Notes: generated by a model not told the origin, from the sequence alone. Counted from the first letter of the stretch, positions 8,009 through 16,627 are shown. The stretch: DNA of 64,000 nucleotides from Falsiroseomonas sp051433165 (GCF_051433165.1 NZ_JBHMFS010000017.1:62001-126000), one strand, 5' to 3'. Made by a program: numbers and translations.

Positions 8009-10066
8009 CTATAGCAGCAGGGCAGGGGCGGTGTCGCGCGCGGCTGGGGCGGGCGCGGGCAGCGTGCGGGCGCCGCAGTCGGTGAGGAAATCGGCGATGG
8101 CATCCATCTCCGCCGCATCGCGGGTCGGGTCGTGGAAGGGGTCCTCGCGCTGGCTGCCGCGCGGCACCCAGATCACGGTTTCATAGCGCGCGCGGGTCAG
8201 CAGCACGCGGTAAGTGTTGCGGGTGAATTCGGCCTCTGCCGGGCTGCGCACCACCTGCCAACCAGCCCCCGCGAAGCGCCGCGCCTGCCATTGCCCCGCC
8301 ACGCGCCGGAAATCGCCGCCCCAGGCGAGACCGACCGTGTCCAGCTCCAGCCCCTGGCAGGCATATTCGGTGGCGGCGACTTCCAGCGCGTCCGAGGCGC
8401 GGATATCCGGCCAGCGCTCCAGGAACCAGGCGACCGGCTCCTCCGTACCGACCAACTGCGCGTCGAACCCCTCCGCCCGCAGGCGACGCGCGCCGGAGGA
8501 TCGCACGAAGCCGGCCCGCCGCAGCCCGGGCGTGAGGCTGCGCAGGGCTTGGCGCGCGTCCTCCAGAGACCGGGTCAGCAGGAAGGGCAGCCCCTCCGGC
8601 GCGCTGGCCGCGGCCGCCCGCGCTTCCGCCACCGCGCCGCGCAGCACGGCATCGACCCAGCCCGCCGCGGCCTCCGACCGCACGCTGCGGAGCGAAACGG
8701 TGAGATCGAGCGCCGGGTCCAGCCGCAGCCAATCGGCCTGGGCTTCCGCCAGGCGCTGTGCCGGCTCGTTGCCTTCCAGCACCCGTGGGGCGGCAACGGC
8801 CCGCCAGCCGGGAGCGGCGGCGATCACCGCGCCCCATTCGCGCAAACCCGCCTCGCCAGTGTTGATCTCCTGCCCATTGCCGATCAGTGCGACGATGGCG
8901 GCGAAGCCATCATGCCGTCCCATGATCTCCAGCGCATGGGCCGGCTCGCTCATCCGCAGGGTGCTGACGCGGCGCTGCGTGTCGCGCGTTGCCTGCGCCG
9001 CGTCCCAGGCGCGCTGCGCCTCGTCGAAGACAATCACGCGTTCCGCCGGTGGCGCGTCGCGGCCGGCATTGTCGGCCAGGAAGCGATGCACATTCTGCAG
9101 CGCCGCCTCGGCCTCATGCCGCGCCTTGTGCAGTCGCGGGGCGAGGCGCCGGCGCTCCGGATCCGCGCTGGGGCCACGCGCCAGGTCGATCCCCGCGCGA
9201 TTGCAGGCCAGCGCCTCCCGCAGCACGGCGACGAGGGGGCTGTTGCCGGTGAGGAAGGCGCTGCCGACGCGGCGCCGGTCGCCGAACACCACGTTGAGGC
9301 CGCACAGCGTCTTGCCGGCGCCCGGAATTCCCGTGACGAAGACCACGACCCGCGCACCCTCCGCCGCCGCCGCGTCCAGCGCCGCCTCGATCGCCGCGGT
9401 GGTGCGCGTCAGGTTCGCAGTGTCGGCGCGCGCGGCGGCGATCTCCGCCACGCTGTTGCGAGCGAACAGGGTGGCTGCCGCCTCGATGATGCTCGGCACC
9501 GGCTGATAGGGCGCGGCGAGCCAGGCGCGGCCATCCAGCGTCGGGCCGGGCAGGGCGTCGCGCAGCGTGGCGAGCAGTCCGGGAAGCGTCGCGGCATTGG
9601 CCTCCGCCACTGGCAGCACGCCGGGGATGGGTAGCGGGATTTGCGGCGTGGCGGGGCTGGCGCAGGCGGTGGCGACCAGGATGGGCTGAATCGGGTGGTG
9701 CCGGCTGCCGGCGTGGAAGTCCCGCAGATCCTCGGCGTAGTCGGAGACCTGGGCGCGATCGGCATTGCTGATTGCCTGGGCGCCGATCTTGAACTCCAGC
9801 ACAAGGATGGCGCTTTCGGTCAGCAGCACCGTGTCGATGCGCTTTTCCAGCCTCAGCAGGTCGAATTCCAGCCCTACGGTCCAGGCCTGGCCGCCGCAGT
9901 GCTGCACGCAATCCTGCAACAGCCGCACCTGATCCTGCCAGGCGCGAAGCTGCGCCGGTTCACTGGACAGGCGGCGGGACATCTGGCTGGCGGCCAGGGA
10001 ATTGGCCACCGCCTCTGGCGTTAGTGCCAGCAGTTCCGAACCGGTACAGGCGAACCAGGCGCGCAT
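8009..10066 (-). CDS. PD-(D/E)XK-like nuclease fused to DUF2075 helicase
   Basis: 685 aa. Residues 60-135 carry a restriction-endonuclease-like core: D78 in RIDTVLL, then E91-F92-K93 in LVLEFKIGAQ. Residues 235-660 are a DUF2075 (Schlafen-type) helicase: Walker A GIPGAGKT at 246-253, Walker B VIVFDEAQR at 344-352, a GNGQEINTGEAG motif near 396, and the C-terminal LLTRARYETVIWVP motif. Such proteins are annotated as DNA/RNA helicases; some relatives lie in defence islands. Here it sits inside a tight operon (gaps 9 and 8 bases) of unrelated genes, with no mobile genes beside it. DNA repair or phage defence are both guesses. Confidence 0.85.
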   Translation of the reverse strand: MRAWFACTGSELLALTPEAVANSLAASQMSRRLSSEPAQLRAWQDQVRLLQDCVQHCGGQAWTVGLEFDLLRLEKRIDTVLLTESAILVLEFKIGAQAISNADRAQVSDYAEDLRDFHAGSRHHPIQPILVATACASPATPQIPLPIPGVLPVAEANAATLPGLLATLRDALPGPTLDGRAWLAAPYQPVPSIIEAAATLFARNSVAEIAAARADTANLTRTTAAIEAALDAAAAEGARVVVFVTGIPGAGKTLCGLNVVFGDRRRVGSAFLTGNSPLVAVLREALACNRAGIDLARGPSADPERRRLAPRLHKARHEAEAALQNVHRFLADNAGRDAPPAERVIVFDEAQRAWDAAQATRDTQRRVSTLRMSEPAHALEIMGRHDGFAAIVALIGNGQEINTGEAGLREWGAVIAAAPGWRAVAAPRVLEGNEPAQRLAEAQADWLRLDPALDLTVSLRSVRSEAAAGWVDAVLRGAVAEARAAAASAPEGLPFLLTRSLEDARQALRSLTPGLRRAGFVRSSGARRLRAEGFDAQLVGTEEPVAWFLERWPDIRASDALEVAATEYACQGLELDTVGLAWGGDFRRVAGQWQARRFAGAGWQVVRSPAEAEFTRNTYRVLLTRARYETVIWVPRGSQREDPFHDPTRDAAEMDAIADFLTDCGARTLPAPAPAARDTAPALLL

Positions 10067-10075
10067 CGGTGCAAC

Positions 10076-10954
10076 CTAGACGTTCCGCCTCCGGCTTGGC
10101 CAGGTGGCCAGCAGCATGCTCCCCGTCAGCAGCACGAAGCCCGCCCCATGCACCGCGGAAAATTCCTCGCCCAGAAAGCCCACCGCCACCAGCGCCGCCG
10201 TTGCCGGCAGGAACGCCGTGAAAATGCCCGCGATGCCGGCCGGCGCGCGCTTCATGCCCGCGTACCACAGCAGCAGGCAGATCACGCTGGTGGTCAGGCT
10301 GTGGAACACCAGCAGCAGCGCCACCTCCGGCGCTGACAGCGCCACCACGCTGCCCAGCACCGGCAGGCAGAACGGCAGCAGCAGCAGCACGGAGAAGCCC
10401 TGCATCCACAGGCTCGCCGTCACCACCGGCACGCGGCCGGCGATGCGCTTGGCCAGCAGCACATACATCGCCTCTCCGCACACCCCGCCGAAGACCAGCA
10501 GGTTGCCGAGCATGTTGCCGGCGCCCTCCGCCCCCGTGCGGGCCAGGGTGATCGCCGCCATGCCGAAAGCCGCCAGCGCCACCGCCGCCCACTGCCGCGG
10601 CGGCAGCTTTTCCCGCAGCCACAGCGCGCTGCCGATGGCGACGACGGCGGGCAGGGTGGCCAGCACCAGCCCCGCCTCCAGTGCCGTGGTCAGCCGCAGC
10701 CCGGCCAGCAGCCCGGCATTGTAGATCACCGTGCCGAAGGCCGCCTGCCAGGCCAAGTTCCACAGGCTGCGCCGGTCCAGCCGCACATGGCCTTCCATCG
10801 CCCGCGCCAGGGGCCACAACACCGCCACCGCCAACAGGCAGCGCAGCCCGGCGATCATCGGGATGGGCAGGGAGGCCGCGAGCAGCTTCGCCACGCCGAC
10901 ATTGGCGCCAACCAGCGCCATGGAGGCAGCAAGCTGCGCGTAGGCCGTCAGCAC
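10076..10954 (-). CDS. DMT-superfamily (EamA) transporter
   Basis: 292 aa with about ten hydrophobic helices arranged as two EamA repeats. The second begins near GNLLVFGGVCGEAMYVLLAK. The start is inferred as the GTG at 10954, one base beyond the TAG of the upstream gene, with GAGGGG just before it; frames further upstream run into that gene. Members export amino acids, nucleosides or other metabolites. Nothing identifies the cargo. Confidence 0.85.
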   Translation of the reverse strand: MLTAYAQLAASMALVGANVGVAKLLAASLPIPMIAGLRCLLAVAVLWPLARAMEGHVRLDRRSLWNLAWQAAFGTVIYNAGLLAGLRLTTALEAGLVLATLPAVVAIGSALWLREKLPPRQWAAVALAAFGMAAITLARTGAEGAGNMLGNLLVFGGVCGEAMYVLLAKRIAGRVPVVTASLWMQGFSVLLLLPFCLPVLGSVVALSAPEVALLLVFHSLTTSVICLLLWYAGMKRAPAGIAGIFTAFLPATAALVAVGFLGEEFSAVHGAGFVLLTGSMLLATWPSRRRNV

Positions 10955-10955
10955 G

Positions 10956-12107
10956 CTACCCCTCGGCCTCGCGCTTGAAGGGCGACATCTCGGCCAGCGC
11001 CTCGATCTCCGCCAGCATGGCCGGCCTTTCGCGGTCGAGGAAATCCCCCACCGCGGCGCGCAGGCCCGGGTGCTGGATCCAATGCGCGGAGTAGGTCGGC
11101 ACCGGCATATAGCCGCGCTGGATCTTGTGTTCGCCCTGCGCGCCGGCCTCAACGCGAGACAGCTTGTGCTCGATGGCGAAGTCGATGGCGCGGTAGTAGC
11201 ACAGCTCGAAATGCAGGAAGGGCGCGTCCACCAGACAGCCCCAGTTGCGGCCATACAGCGCATCCGCGCCCAGCAGGTTCAGCGCGCCGGCTACCGGCTC
11301 CCCATCCTGCTCCGCCATCATCAGCACAACGCGGTCGCCCAGCCGATCACCCAGCAATGGCCAGAAGGACTTTTTCAGGTAGGCGCTGCGGCCCCATTTC
11401 TTGTCCGAGGTCGAGACGTAGAAGCGGTGAAACGCCTCCCAATGCCTTGGCGTGATCTCATGCCCGCGCAGCGTCTTGAGCACGAAGCCGGATTGCTCGG
11501 CATCGCGCCGTTCGCGCTTGATCTGCTTGCGCTTCCGGCTGGCCAGTGCAGCGAGGAAATCGTCGAAACTGGCATAGCCCCCATTGGACCAATGGAACTG
11601 CGTGCCGATGCGTTGCAGCCAGCCGGCTGCGCCCAGCGCCTCCCATTCCTCCGGCGTGCAGAAGGTGCAGTGAACCGACGACAGATCGAGCTGCCCGCAG
11701 GCCTGCACCAGCCCCTGCGCCAGCGCCTCCACCCCAATGCCCGCATCCGGCCGCACCAGCAGCCGAGGGCCGGGCACCGGGCTGAAGGGGGCGGCGACCT
11801 GAAGCTTCGGGTAGTAGCGGCCGCCGGCACGCTCATAGGCATCGGCCCAGCCATGGTCGAAGACGTATTCGCCCTGGGAATGTGATTTGGCATAGCAGGG
11901 GGCGCAGGCCAGCAGTCGCCCGGCCTCATCCCGCAGCGCCGCATGCTGCGGCAGCCAGCCGCTGCGCCCGCCAGTGCTGCCGGATTCCTCCAGCGCCAGC
12001 AGGAAGGCGTGGCTGACGAAGGGGTTTCCCTCACCCGCGCAGGCATCCCACTCCAGCGGCGGGATGTCCGCGATGGCGCGGTGCAGGGATAGGCTGAGTT
12101 CGGGCAT
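10956..12107 (-). CDS. FemAB/GNAT-like protein of the DUF482 (COG3146) family
   Basis: 383 aa. The pattern fits the DUF482 peptidogalycan-biosynthesis-like acyltransferase family: NPFVSHAFLLALEESGS near the start, a KRKQIKRERR stretch, then SDKKWGRSAYLKKSFW, GGxxNLLG-like ALNLLGADALYGRNWGC, and GAQGEHKIQRGYMPV near the end. These proteins have a GNAT-type fold and presumably transfer an aminoacyl or acyl group. Their substrates are not established. The ATG at 12107 is preferred to a TTG at 12116. It is the first gene of the seven-gene minus-strand run. Confidence 0.85.
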   Translation of the reverse strand: MPELSLSLHRAIADIPPLEWDACAGEGNPFVSHAFLLALEESGSTGGRSGWLPQHAALRDEAGRLLACAPCYAKSHSQGEYVFDHGWADAYERAGGRYYPKLQVAAPFSPVPGPRLLVRPDAGIGVEALAQGLVQACGQLDLSSVHCTFCTPEEWEALGAAGWLQRIGTQFHWSNGGYASFDDFLAALASRKRKQIKRERRDAEQSGFVLKTLRGHEITPRHWEAFHRFYVSTSDKKWGRSAYLKKSFWPLLGDRLGDRVVLMMAEQDGEPVAGALNLLGADALYGRNWGCLVDAPFLHFELCYYRAIDFAIEHKLSRVEAGAQGEHKIQRGYMPVPTYSAHWIQHPGLRAAVGDFLDRERPAMLAEIEALAEMSPFKREAEG

Positions 12108-12146
12108 GGCGGTCAAAATTGGGCGCGCCCGGCCGGCCGCAATGCC

Positions 12147-12611
12147 TCAGCTGATCTCGAACATGCCTTCGACTTCCACCGCGGCATCGCCGGGCAGGGA
12201 GGGCACGCCGATGGTGCTGCGCGCATGCCGCCCCGCCTCCCCGAACACCGCCACCGCCATATCGGAGGCGCCATTCATCACCAGCGCATGCTGATGAAAA
12301 TCCGGCCCGCAGGCGATGAAGCCGCCGAGGCGCACGACGCGCTTCACCCGGTCCAGATTTCCCACCGCCGCCTTCACCTGCGCTACCAGATTGATGAAGC
12401 AGGTCCGCGCCGCGGCCTGCCCCTCCTCGATGGACACGCCGGCGCCGAGCTTGCCGGTGGTGCTGATCTTGCCATCCACCAGCGGGATCTGGCCGGAGAC
12501 GACCAGCAGGTTCCCTACCAGGTTGAAGCCGATGTAGTTCGCCACTGGCGCGGGCGCCTGCGGCAAGGTGATGCCGAGCTTCTGGAGGGTGGCGTCGACG
12601 GTGCCGGGCAT
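12147..12611 (-). CDS. RidA/YjgF-family protein
   Basis: 154 aa, belonging to the longer Rid subgroup with an N-terminal extension (VDATLQKLGITLPQAPAPVANY). The core has LLVVSGQIPL and a C-terminal VEVEGMFEIS. RidA deaminates reactive enamine/imine intermediates. The catalytic Arg of true RidA is normally in an I..R.C.EV context near the C-terminus, and I do not see it here. Deaminase activity is therefore uncertain, and the protein may be a non-RidA Rid member. It stands alone, 124 bases downstream of the RNR-like gene. Confidence 0.88.
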   Translation of the reverse strand: MPGTVDATLQKLGITLPQAPAPVANYIGFNLVGNLLVVSGQIPLVDGKISTTGKLGAGVSIEEGQAAARTCFINLVAQVKAAVGNLDRVKRVVRLGGFIACGPDFHQHALVMNGASDMAVAVFGEAGRHARSTIGVPSLPGDAAVEVEGMFEIS

Positions 12612-12683
12612 GGTGGGGTCCTTGTTCTGAAACGGGAGGCTCGGGCTGATCGCCGCTGCGCAGGGGAGGGAAGTGCCCGATCT

Positions 12684-12709
12684 CCCTCCCCCACACTGGT
12701 GGGGGAGGG
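12684..12709. repeat. GC-rich hairpin element (REP-like)
   Basis: A 10-bp perfect stem CCCTCCCCCA/TGGGGGAGGG with loop CACTGG lies in the gap between the RNR-like gene and the Rid gene. It resembles the hairpin at 24,179-24,206 in sequence (CTCCCCC arms). Elements of this look are often dispersed and can act as terminators. Confidence 0.55.
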
Positions 12710-12735
12710 TCGAGAGGGAGGCCTAGGCGCCCCTT

Positions 12736-14268
12736 CTACCCCACCAGCTTCAACTGCCGCCGCCGCACCCGTGGCGCGGGGGCGGAGGGCAGATCCATCG
12801 GCAACAGGGGAAGCTGTTCCGCCGCATGCCCCGTCGCATCCGGCGCGCAATCCTCCTCGGACGGATCGCCGAGGTCGCGCCGCCCGAGGTAATCCAGCGC
12901 CAGCCGCCGGAACGCCCAATCCAGCACCGATGTCGCACGCCGAATGGCCGGATCGCCCTCCACTGCGCCGGCCGGGCCGAAGCGGGTATAGGCATAGGCC
13001 TCGATGAAACTGTCGAGCTTCACGCCGGAAGCCAGCCCGATCGAGACCGCCTGCAGCATCGCATCCATCAGGCTGCGATAGGCGGCGGATTCCTTGGTCA
13101 GCGCGATGGTGACCTCGGAGAGCCGGCCCTGCTGGTCCTCCGCCGTCCGCAGAACTACCTTGTGCCCGCCCACCGAGACCCGCCAGACGGAGCCGGAGGG
13201 GCGCAGCGGCTGGCTCGCCACGCGGTCCGGCAGCGGCGGCGCGGCGCGGGCGGGTGCGGCGTCTGCCACCGGCATCGGCGGGGGCAGATGCAGGAAGGGG
13301 GCCGCGGCCTGCGCCATGGCGCGCCAGTCGGCATCCGGCACCGGGGCCAGCAGCGCCTCCGCCGCCGCGCGGCCGATGCGCAGCGCGGCACGGCTCGGAA
13401 CCTCCGCCACCCAGCCATGCTGGTCCAGCGCCAGGCGGGTTGCGCCAGGGGCCGGGGCGAGGCCGCCTGTCTCCGCCCCCAGCAAGCCCTCGACCGCATC
13501 CGGCGCGCTGAGCGCCACCAGCGCCTGGTGCCGCAGCCCCAGGCTGCTGGCGGCGGCATCCAGCGCGGCGCGGGCGGCCTCGGCGAGGCCAGGCACCACC
13601 GTGGCGCCGGGCGGTGACGGGGCGAACAGCGCCAGCGGTTCGCGGGCGCCGAGCAGTTCCGCCAAGCGGCCCGACTCGGCCTCCGCCGCGCCGCGCGTCA
13701 ACGCCGCGACGGCAGCCCCCACGGCGCGCGCCTCCGCGCTGCCATAGCGCAGGCCCAGGCTGGCCAGCAGCCCGGCGAGATCGGCGAAGCCCACGCAAAG
13801 CCGCGGTGCCTTGGCGCCGGTCCAGATATCCAGCGCCCGCACCGCCAGCGCCACCGCGGCGGCATAGCCCTGCGCGTCGAAGCCACCCTCCGCATCCAGG
13901 AAGGCGGGCAGGTTCAGCACGAAGCGGGCGCCGCCGCGCGCCTCCCCGCGCCAGATCGAGGCACCGGGCGCGCCGCGGCGGGACAGCAGCAGGGCGCGCA
14001 GCGCATGGGCGAAGCCGTCCTGTTCTGCCGCATCGGCCAGCACGTTGAGTTCCCGCCCCCGCAACGCCAGCCGGCTGATCCAGCCCTCCGCCAGCTTCGG
14101 GAACAGCACCGGGCCGCTGCCGGGGGCCAGCGCCGCCAACGCCTCCGCCGCCTGTTCATCCCAGGCGACGGGCAGGGCAATCGGGCGAGGCGCGGAATCA
14201 GGGTCCGGCGCGGCGCGCACACGCCACAATCCGACCTGATCCCACAGCGTTCCAGCGCATATTGTCAT
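12736..14268 (-). CDS. TSCPD-domain protein, reduced class II ribonucleotide reductase relative
   Basis: 510 aa. The last 140 residues match the end of B12-dependent (NrdJ) reductases: RVSVGGHKVVLRT, then AAYRSLMDAMLQAVSIGLASG, AYTRFGPAGAVEGDPAI, ATSVLDWAFRRLALDYLGRRDL. The first 350 residues are Ala/Gly/Leu-rich and short. I see none of the reductase active-site landmarks (no paired radical-transfer cysteines, no N-x-C-x-E motif). Ribonucleotide reduction is therefore unlikely. It is a stand-alone gene, divergent from the NDUFA12 gene. Function unknown. Confidence 0.8.
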   Translation of the reverse strand: MTICAGTLWDQVGLWRVRAAPDPDSAPRPIALPVAWDEQAAEALAALAPGSGPVLFPKLAEGWISRLALRGRELNVLADAAEQDGFAHALRALLLSRRGAPGASIWRGEARGGARFVLNLPAFLDAEGGFDAQGYAAAVALAVRALDIWTGAKAPRLCVGFADLAGLLASLGLRYGSAEARAVGAAVAALTRGAAEAESGRLAELLGAREPLALFAPSPPGATVVPGLAEAARAALDAAASSLGLRHQALVALSAPDAVEGLLGAETGGLAPAPGATRLALDQHGWVAEVPSRAALRIGRAAAEALLAPVPDADWRAMAQAAAPFLHLPPPMPVADAAPARAAPPLPDRVASQPLRPSGSVWRVSVGGHKVVLRTAEDQQGRLSEVTIALTKESAAYRSLMDAMLQAVSIGLASGVKLDSFIEAYAYTRFGPAGAVEGDPAIRRATSVLDWAFRRLALDYLGRRDLGDPSEEDCAPDATGHAAEQLPLLPMDLPSAPAPRVRRRQLKLVG

Positions 14269-14448
14269 GGCGGGAGCCTAGAGGCCCCGGCGACGCGGCG
14301 GAAGCCGTATCTGGTGGTCGAATGCGCGGCAACACGCAACATCCTGTGGACAACACGGGGTTTTGCGTGGCCGGGCCGGTTGTGCGAAACTGGAGGCTCC
14401 CTCAGATGCTGGGGCGGCCTTCTCCCGGGCCGTGACCAAGGACCGCAC

Positions 14449-14805
14449 ATGTCGCTGATGATGCGCCTGACCACTGCCCTGTCCGGTCGCAAGATCGGGA
14501 CGGACCGCTTCGGCAACACCTATCACGAGTCCCGGCGGGACTATCTGCAATACGGCCGCAAGCGCCGCTGGGTAATGTTTGCCGGCGCCCCGGACCCGAC
14601 CTCCGTGCCCCCGGAGTGGCATGGCTGGCTGCACCACACCACCGCCATCCCGATGACGGAGGAAAAGCGCTATCCCTGGATCGCCGAGCACCGCCCGAAC
14701 CCGACCGGCACCGCGCTGGCCTGGCACCCCGCCGGCCATGACTATTCCGGCGGCCGCCGCCAGGTGACGACCGGCGACTACGAAGCCTGGACCCCCGGAT
14801 CCTGA
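14449..14805 (+). CDS. NADH:ubiquinone oxidoreductase subunit NDUFA12 family
   Basis: 118 aa. Homologous to the 17.2-kDa (B17.2) accessory subunit of complex I, which alphaproteobacteria share with mitochondria. Visible hallmarks are GNTYHESRRDYLQYGRKRRWV, then VPPEWHGWLHHTT and a C-terminal Y-E-AWTPGS. The ATG at 14449 gives MSLMMRLTTAL; the ATGs at 14458 and 14461 are possible alternatives. It lies apart from any nuo operon but next to mlaD and the DUF2155 gene, an arrangement common in the class. Confidence 0.92.
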   Translation: MSLMMRLTTALSGRKIGTDRFGNTYHESRRDYLQYGRKRRWVMFAGAPDPTSVPPEWHGWLHHTTAIPMTEEKRYPWIAEHRPNPTGTALAWHPAGHDYSGGRRQVTTGDYEAWTPGS

Positions 14806-14848
14806 TGGCCGGGATCGTAATGAATCGACTGAAACGGACTTCGCATCC

Positions 14849-15370
14849 ATGAAGGCTCGTTCCTTCGCCGAGATCATGGCCGGCGCCCTGGTGCTGCTGG
14901 TGGCCGGCGGCTTCCTGTTCTACGCGCTGAACAACAGCGGCCGCGGCGGCTTCTCCGGCCCTGGCCTGACCCTATCGGCCAAGTTCGACCGGATCGACGG
15001 GCTGGCGCCCGGGGCCGATGTGCGCGTGGCGGGCGTGAAGGTCGGTAGCGTGGTAGACCAGCGGATCGACCCGCAGACCTTCCTCGCCGTGCTGACCATG
15101 CGGATCGATGCCAGCCTGCAGATGCCCTCCGACAGCTCCGCCGAAATTGCCAGTGAGGGACTGCTCGGCGGGCGCTTCGTCTCGCTCGTGCCCGGCGGGT
15201 CGGACCGGATCCTGGCCGATGGCGGGGAAATCACCATCACCCAATCCGCCATCAGCCTGGAAAGCCTGCTGGGCCGGTTCATCTTCTCGATGACGGAAGC
15301 ACCCGCCGCGGCCAACCGCAATGAGGCGGGGCCCGCCGCGCCGAGCCTCGGCACCCCAGCGCAGCCATGA
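14849..15370 (+). CDS. mlaD: MlaD-family outer-membrane lipid asymmetry protein
   Basis: 173 aa. One N-terminal membrane helix (GALVLLVAGGFLFYAL, residues 12-27) anchors an MCE domain: LSAKFDRIDGLAPGADVRVAG, then VGSV and SEGLLGGRFVSLVPGG. MlaD is the periplasmic substrate-binding ring of the MlaFEDB phospholipid transporter. The remaining mla genes are not in the window. Its stop overlaps the next start as ATGA. Confidence 0.9.
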   Translation: MKARSFAEIMAGALVLLVAGGFLFYALNNSGRGGFSGPGLTLSAKFDRIDGLAPGADVRVAGVKVGSVVDQRIDPQTFLAVLTMRIDASLQMPSDSSAEIASEGLLGGRFVSLVPGGSDRILADGGEITITQSAISLESLLGRFIFSMTEAPAAANRNEAGPAAPSLGTPAQP

Positions 15371-15582
15371 GCCTGGAGCCGCCGGCCAACTGGCCCGGCC
15401 CGGATGGCGCGCCCCTGTCCTGCCGGGAGAAGCTGAAGGTGCTGGCCGAGAACCACCGCGAAGCCGCCCAGGTGCTGCGCGACGCCTTCGAGGATGCCGT
15501 GCTGATGGGGGTTGATGAGACCGCGATGCGCAAGGTGCTGGCCGATCTGGTCGCCGCGCTGCCGAGCCCCAAGCGGCCATGA
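15367..15582 (+). CDS. Small conserved-looking protein of unknown function
   Basis: 71 aa, mostly two amphipathic helices (CREKLKVLAENHREAAQVLR, then DETAMRKVLADLVAAL). No signal peptide or membrane segment. It starts with an ATGA overlap on mlaD and ends with an ATGA overlap on the DUF2155 gene. That supports it as a real, translationally coupled gene. I do not recognise a family. Confidence 0.65.
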   Translation: MSLEPPANWPGPDGAPLSCREKLKVLAENHREAAQVLRDAFEDAVLMGVDETAMRKVLADLVAALPSPKRP

Positions 15583-15941
15583 TCAGGCTAGTTCTGGCTT
15601 TCCTGCTGGTCGCGACGCCGGCCCTCGCCCAGGAATGGCAGCCGCGGCGGCTGGCCGTGCTGCAGGCGCTGGACAAGGTGACCGCGCGCATCACCGTGCT
15701 GCGGGCCGCGCTGAACCAGCCGGAGCGTTTCGGCAGCCTGACAATCACCGTCCGTGCCTGCCATGGCCGCCCGCCGGATGAGGTGCCGGATGCCGCCGCC
15801 TGGATGGAGATCAGCGACAGCCGTCTGCCGGCGGAACAGAACCCGGTCTTCCGCGGCTGGATGTTCGCCGAGGCGCCGGGCGTGAACATGCTGCTGCACC
15901 CGGTCTATGACATTCGCATCCTGGAATGCCGCGCCCAGTAG
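15579..15941 (+). CDS. DUF2155 periplasmic protein
   Basis: 120 aa with a signal peptide (MIRLVLAFLLVATPALA). The DUF2155 core is recognisable: LQALDKVTARITVLRA, FGSLTITVRACHGRPP, then FRGWMFAEAPGVNMLLHPVYDI and an ILEC ending. Two cysteines could pair. The family is alphaproteobacterial, of unknown function, and is often found beside aat/accBC, as here. Confidence 0.88.
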   Translation: MIRLVLAFLLVATPALAQEWQPRRLAVLQALDKVTARITVLRAALNQPERFGSLTITVRACHGRPPDEVPDAAAWMEISDSRLPAEQNPVFRGWMFAEAPGVNMLLHPVYDIRILECRAQ

Positions 15942-15964
15942 CCCGGCTTCGCAGTAGCGCAGCT

Positions 15965-16627
15965 TTACAGCCGGTGGATTTCCACCATCACCGCCTCCGG
16001 CGCCACCGTATCCCGCCAGACGCCCTGTTCCTCCACCGCCTCAGACAGCAGGCGCTTATAGGCCTGGCGCGGCACTTCCCGGCAGCCGAACTGCGCCAGG
16101 TGGGCGGTCTGGAATTGCGCGTCCAGCAGGGTGAAGCCGAACAGCCGCAGCCGCGCCACCAGATGCACCAGCGCGACCTTCGAGGCATCGCGCGCCCGGC
16201 TGAACATGCTCTCTCCGAAGAAGGCGCCGCCGAGTGCCACGCCGTACAGCCCGCCGGCCAGTTGTGGCCCGCCTTCGCCCGGCAGCCAGGCCTCCACCGA
16301 ATGGGCGTGGCCCATGCGGTGCAGGGCGCCGAACAGGCGCTCGATCTCCGGGTTGATCCAGGTGTCCTCCCGCCCCTCATCCGGGGCGGCGCAGGCGGAG
16401 ATGACGCCGTGGAAGTCCCGGTTGGTGGTGATGGTGTAGGCGCCGGACAGCACGGTGCGGCGCAGCCGGCGCGGCAGGTGGAAACGGTCCAGCGGCAACA
16501 CGCCGCGCAGTTCCGGGTCCAGCCAGTACAGCCGGTCCCCGCGTCGCGTCTCGGCCATGGGGAAAAGCCCCGCCCGGTAGGCGCGGAGCATCAGGTCAGG
16601 GGTGATCTCGAACTGGCGTCTGCTCAC
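15965..16627 (-). CDS. aat: Leucyl/phenylalanyl-tRNA-protein transferase
   Basis: 220 aa, normal length. Family motifs: ITPDLMLRAYRAGLFPMAE, LYWLDPELRGVLPL, the DTWINPE segment, VEAWLPGEGGPQLAGGLYGV, then FFGESMFSR and DAQFQTAHLAQFG. The enzyme adds Leu or Phe to proteins with N-terminal Lys or Arg, making them ClpS-ClpAP substrates. It converges with the DUF2155 gene and is 79 bases downstream of accC. Confidence 0.95.
   Translation of the reverse strand: MSRRQFEITPDLMLRAYRAGLFPMAETRRGDRLYWLDPELRGVLPLDRFHLPRRLRRTVLSGAYTITTNRDFHGVISACAAPDEGREDTWINPEIERLFGALHRMGHAHSVEAWLPGEGGPQLAGGLYGVALGGAFFGESMFSRARDASKVALVHLVARLRLFGFTLLDAQFQTAHLAQFGCREVPRQAYKRLLSEAVEEQGVWRDTVAPEAVMVEIHRL

Noticed and set aside
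12515..13798. A 427-codon minus-strand frame overlapping the RNR-like gene
   Set aside because: Gly/Arg-rich alternative frame; the NrdJ-like motifs are in the other frame.
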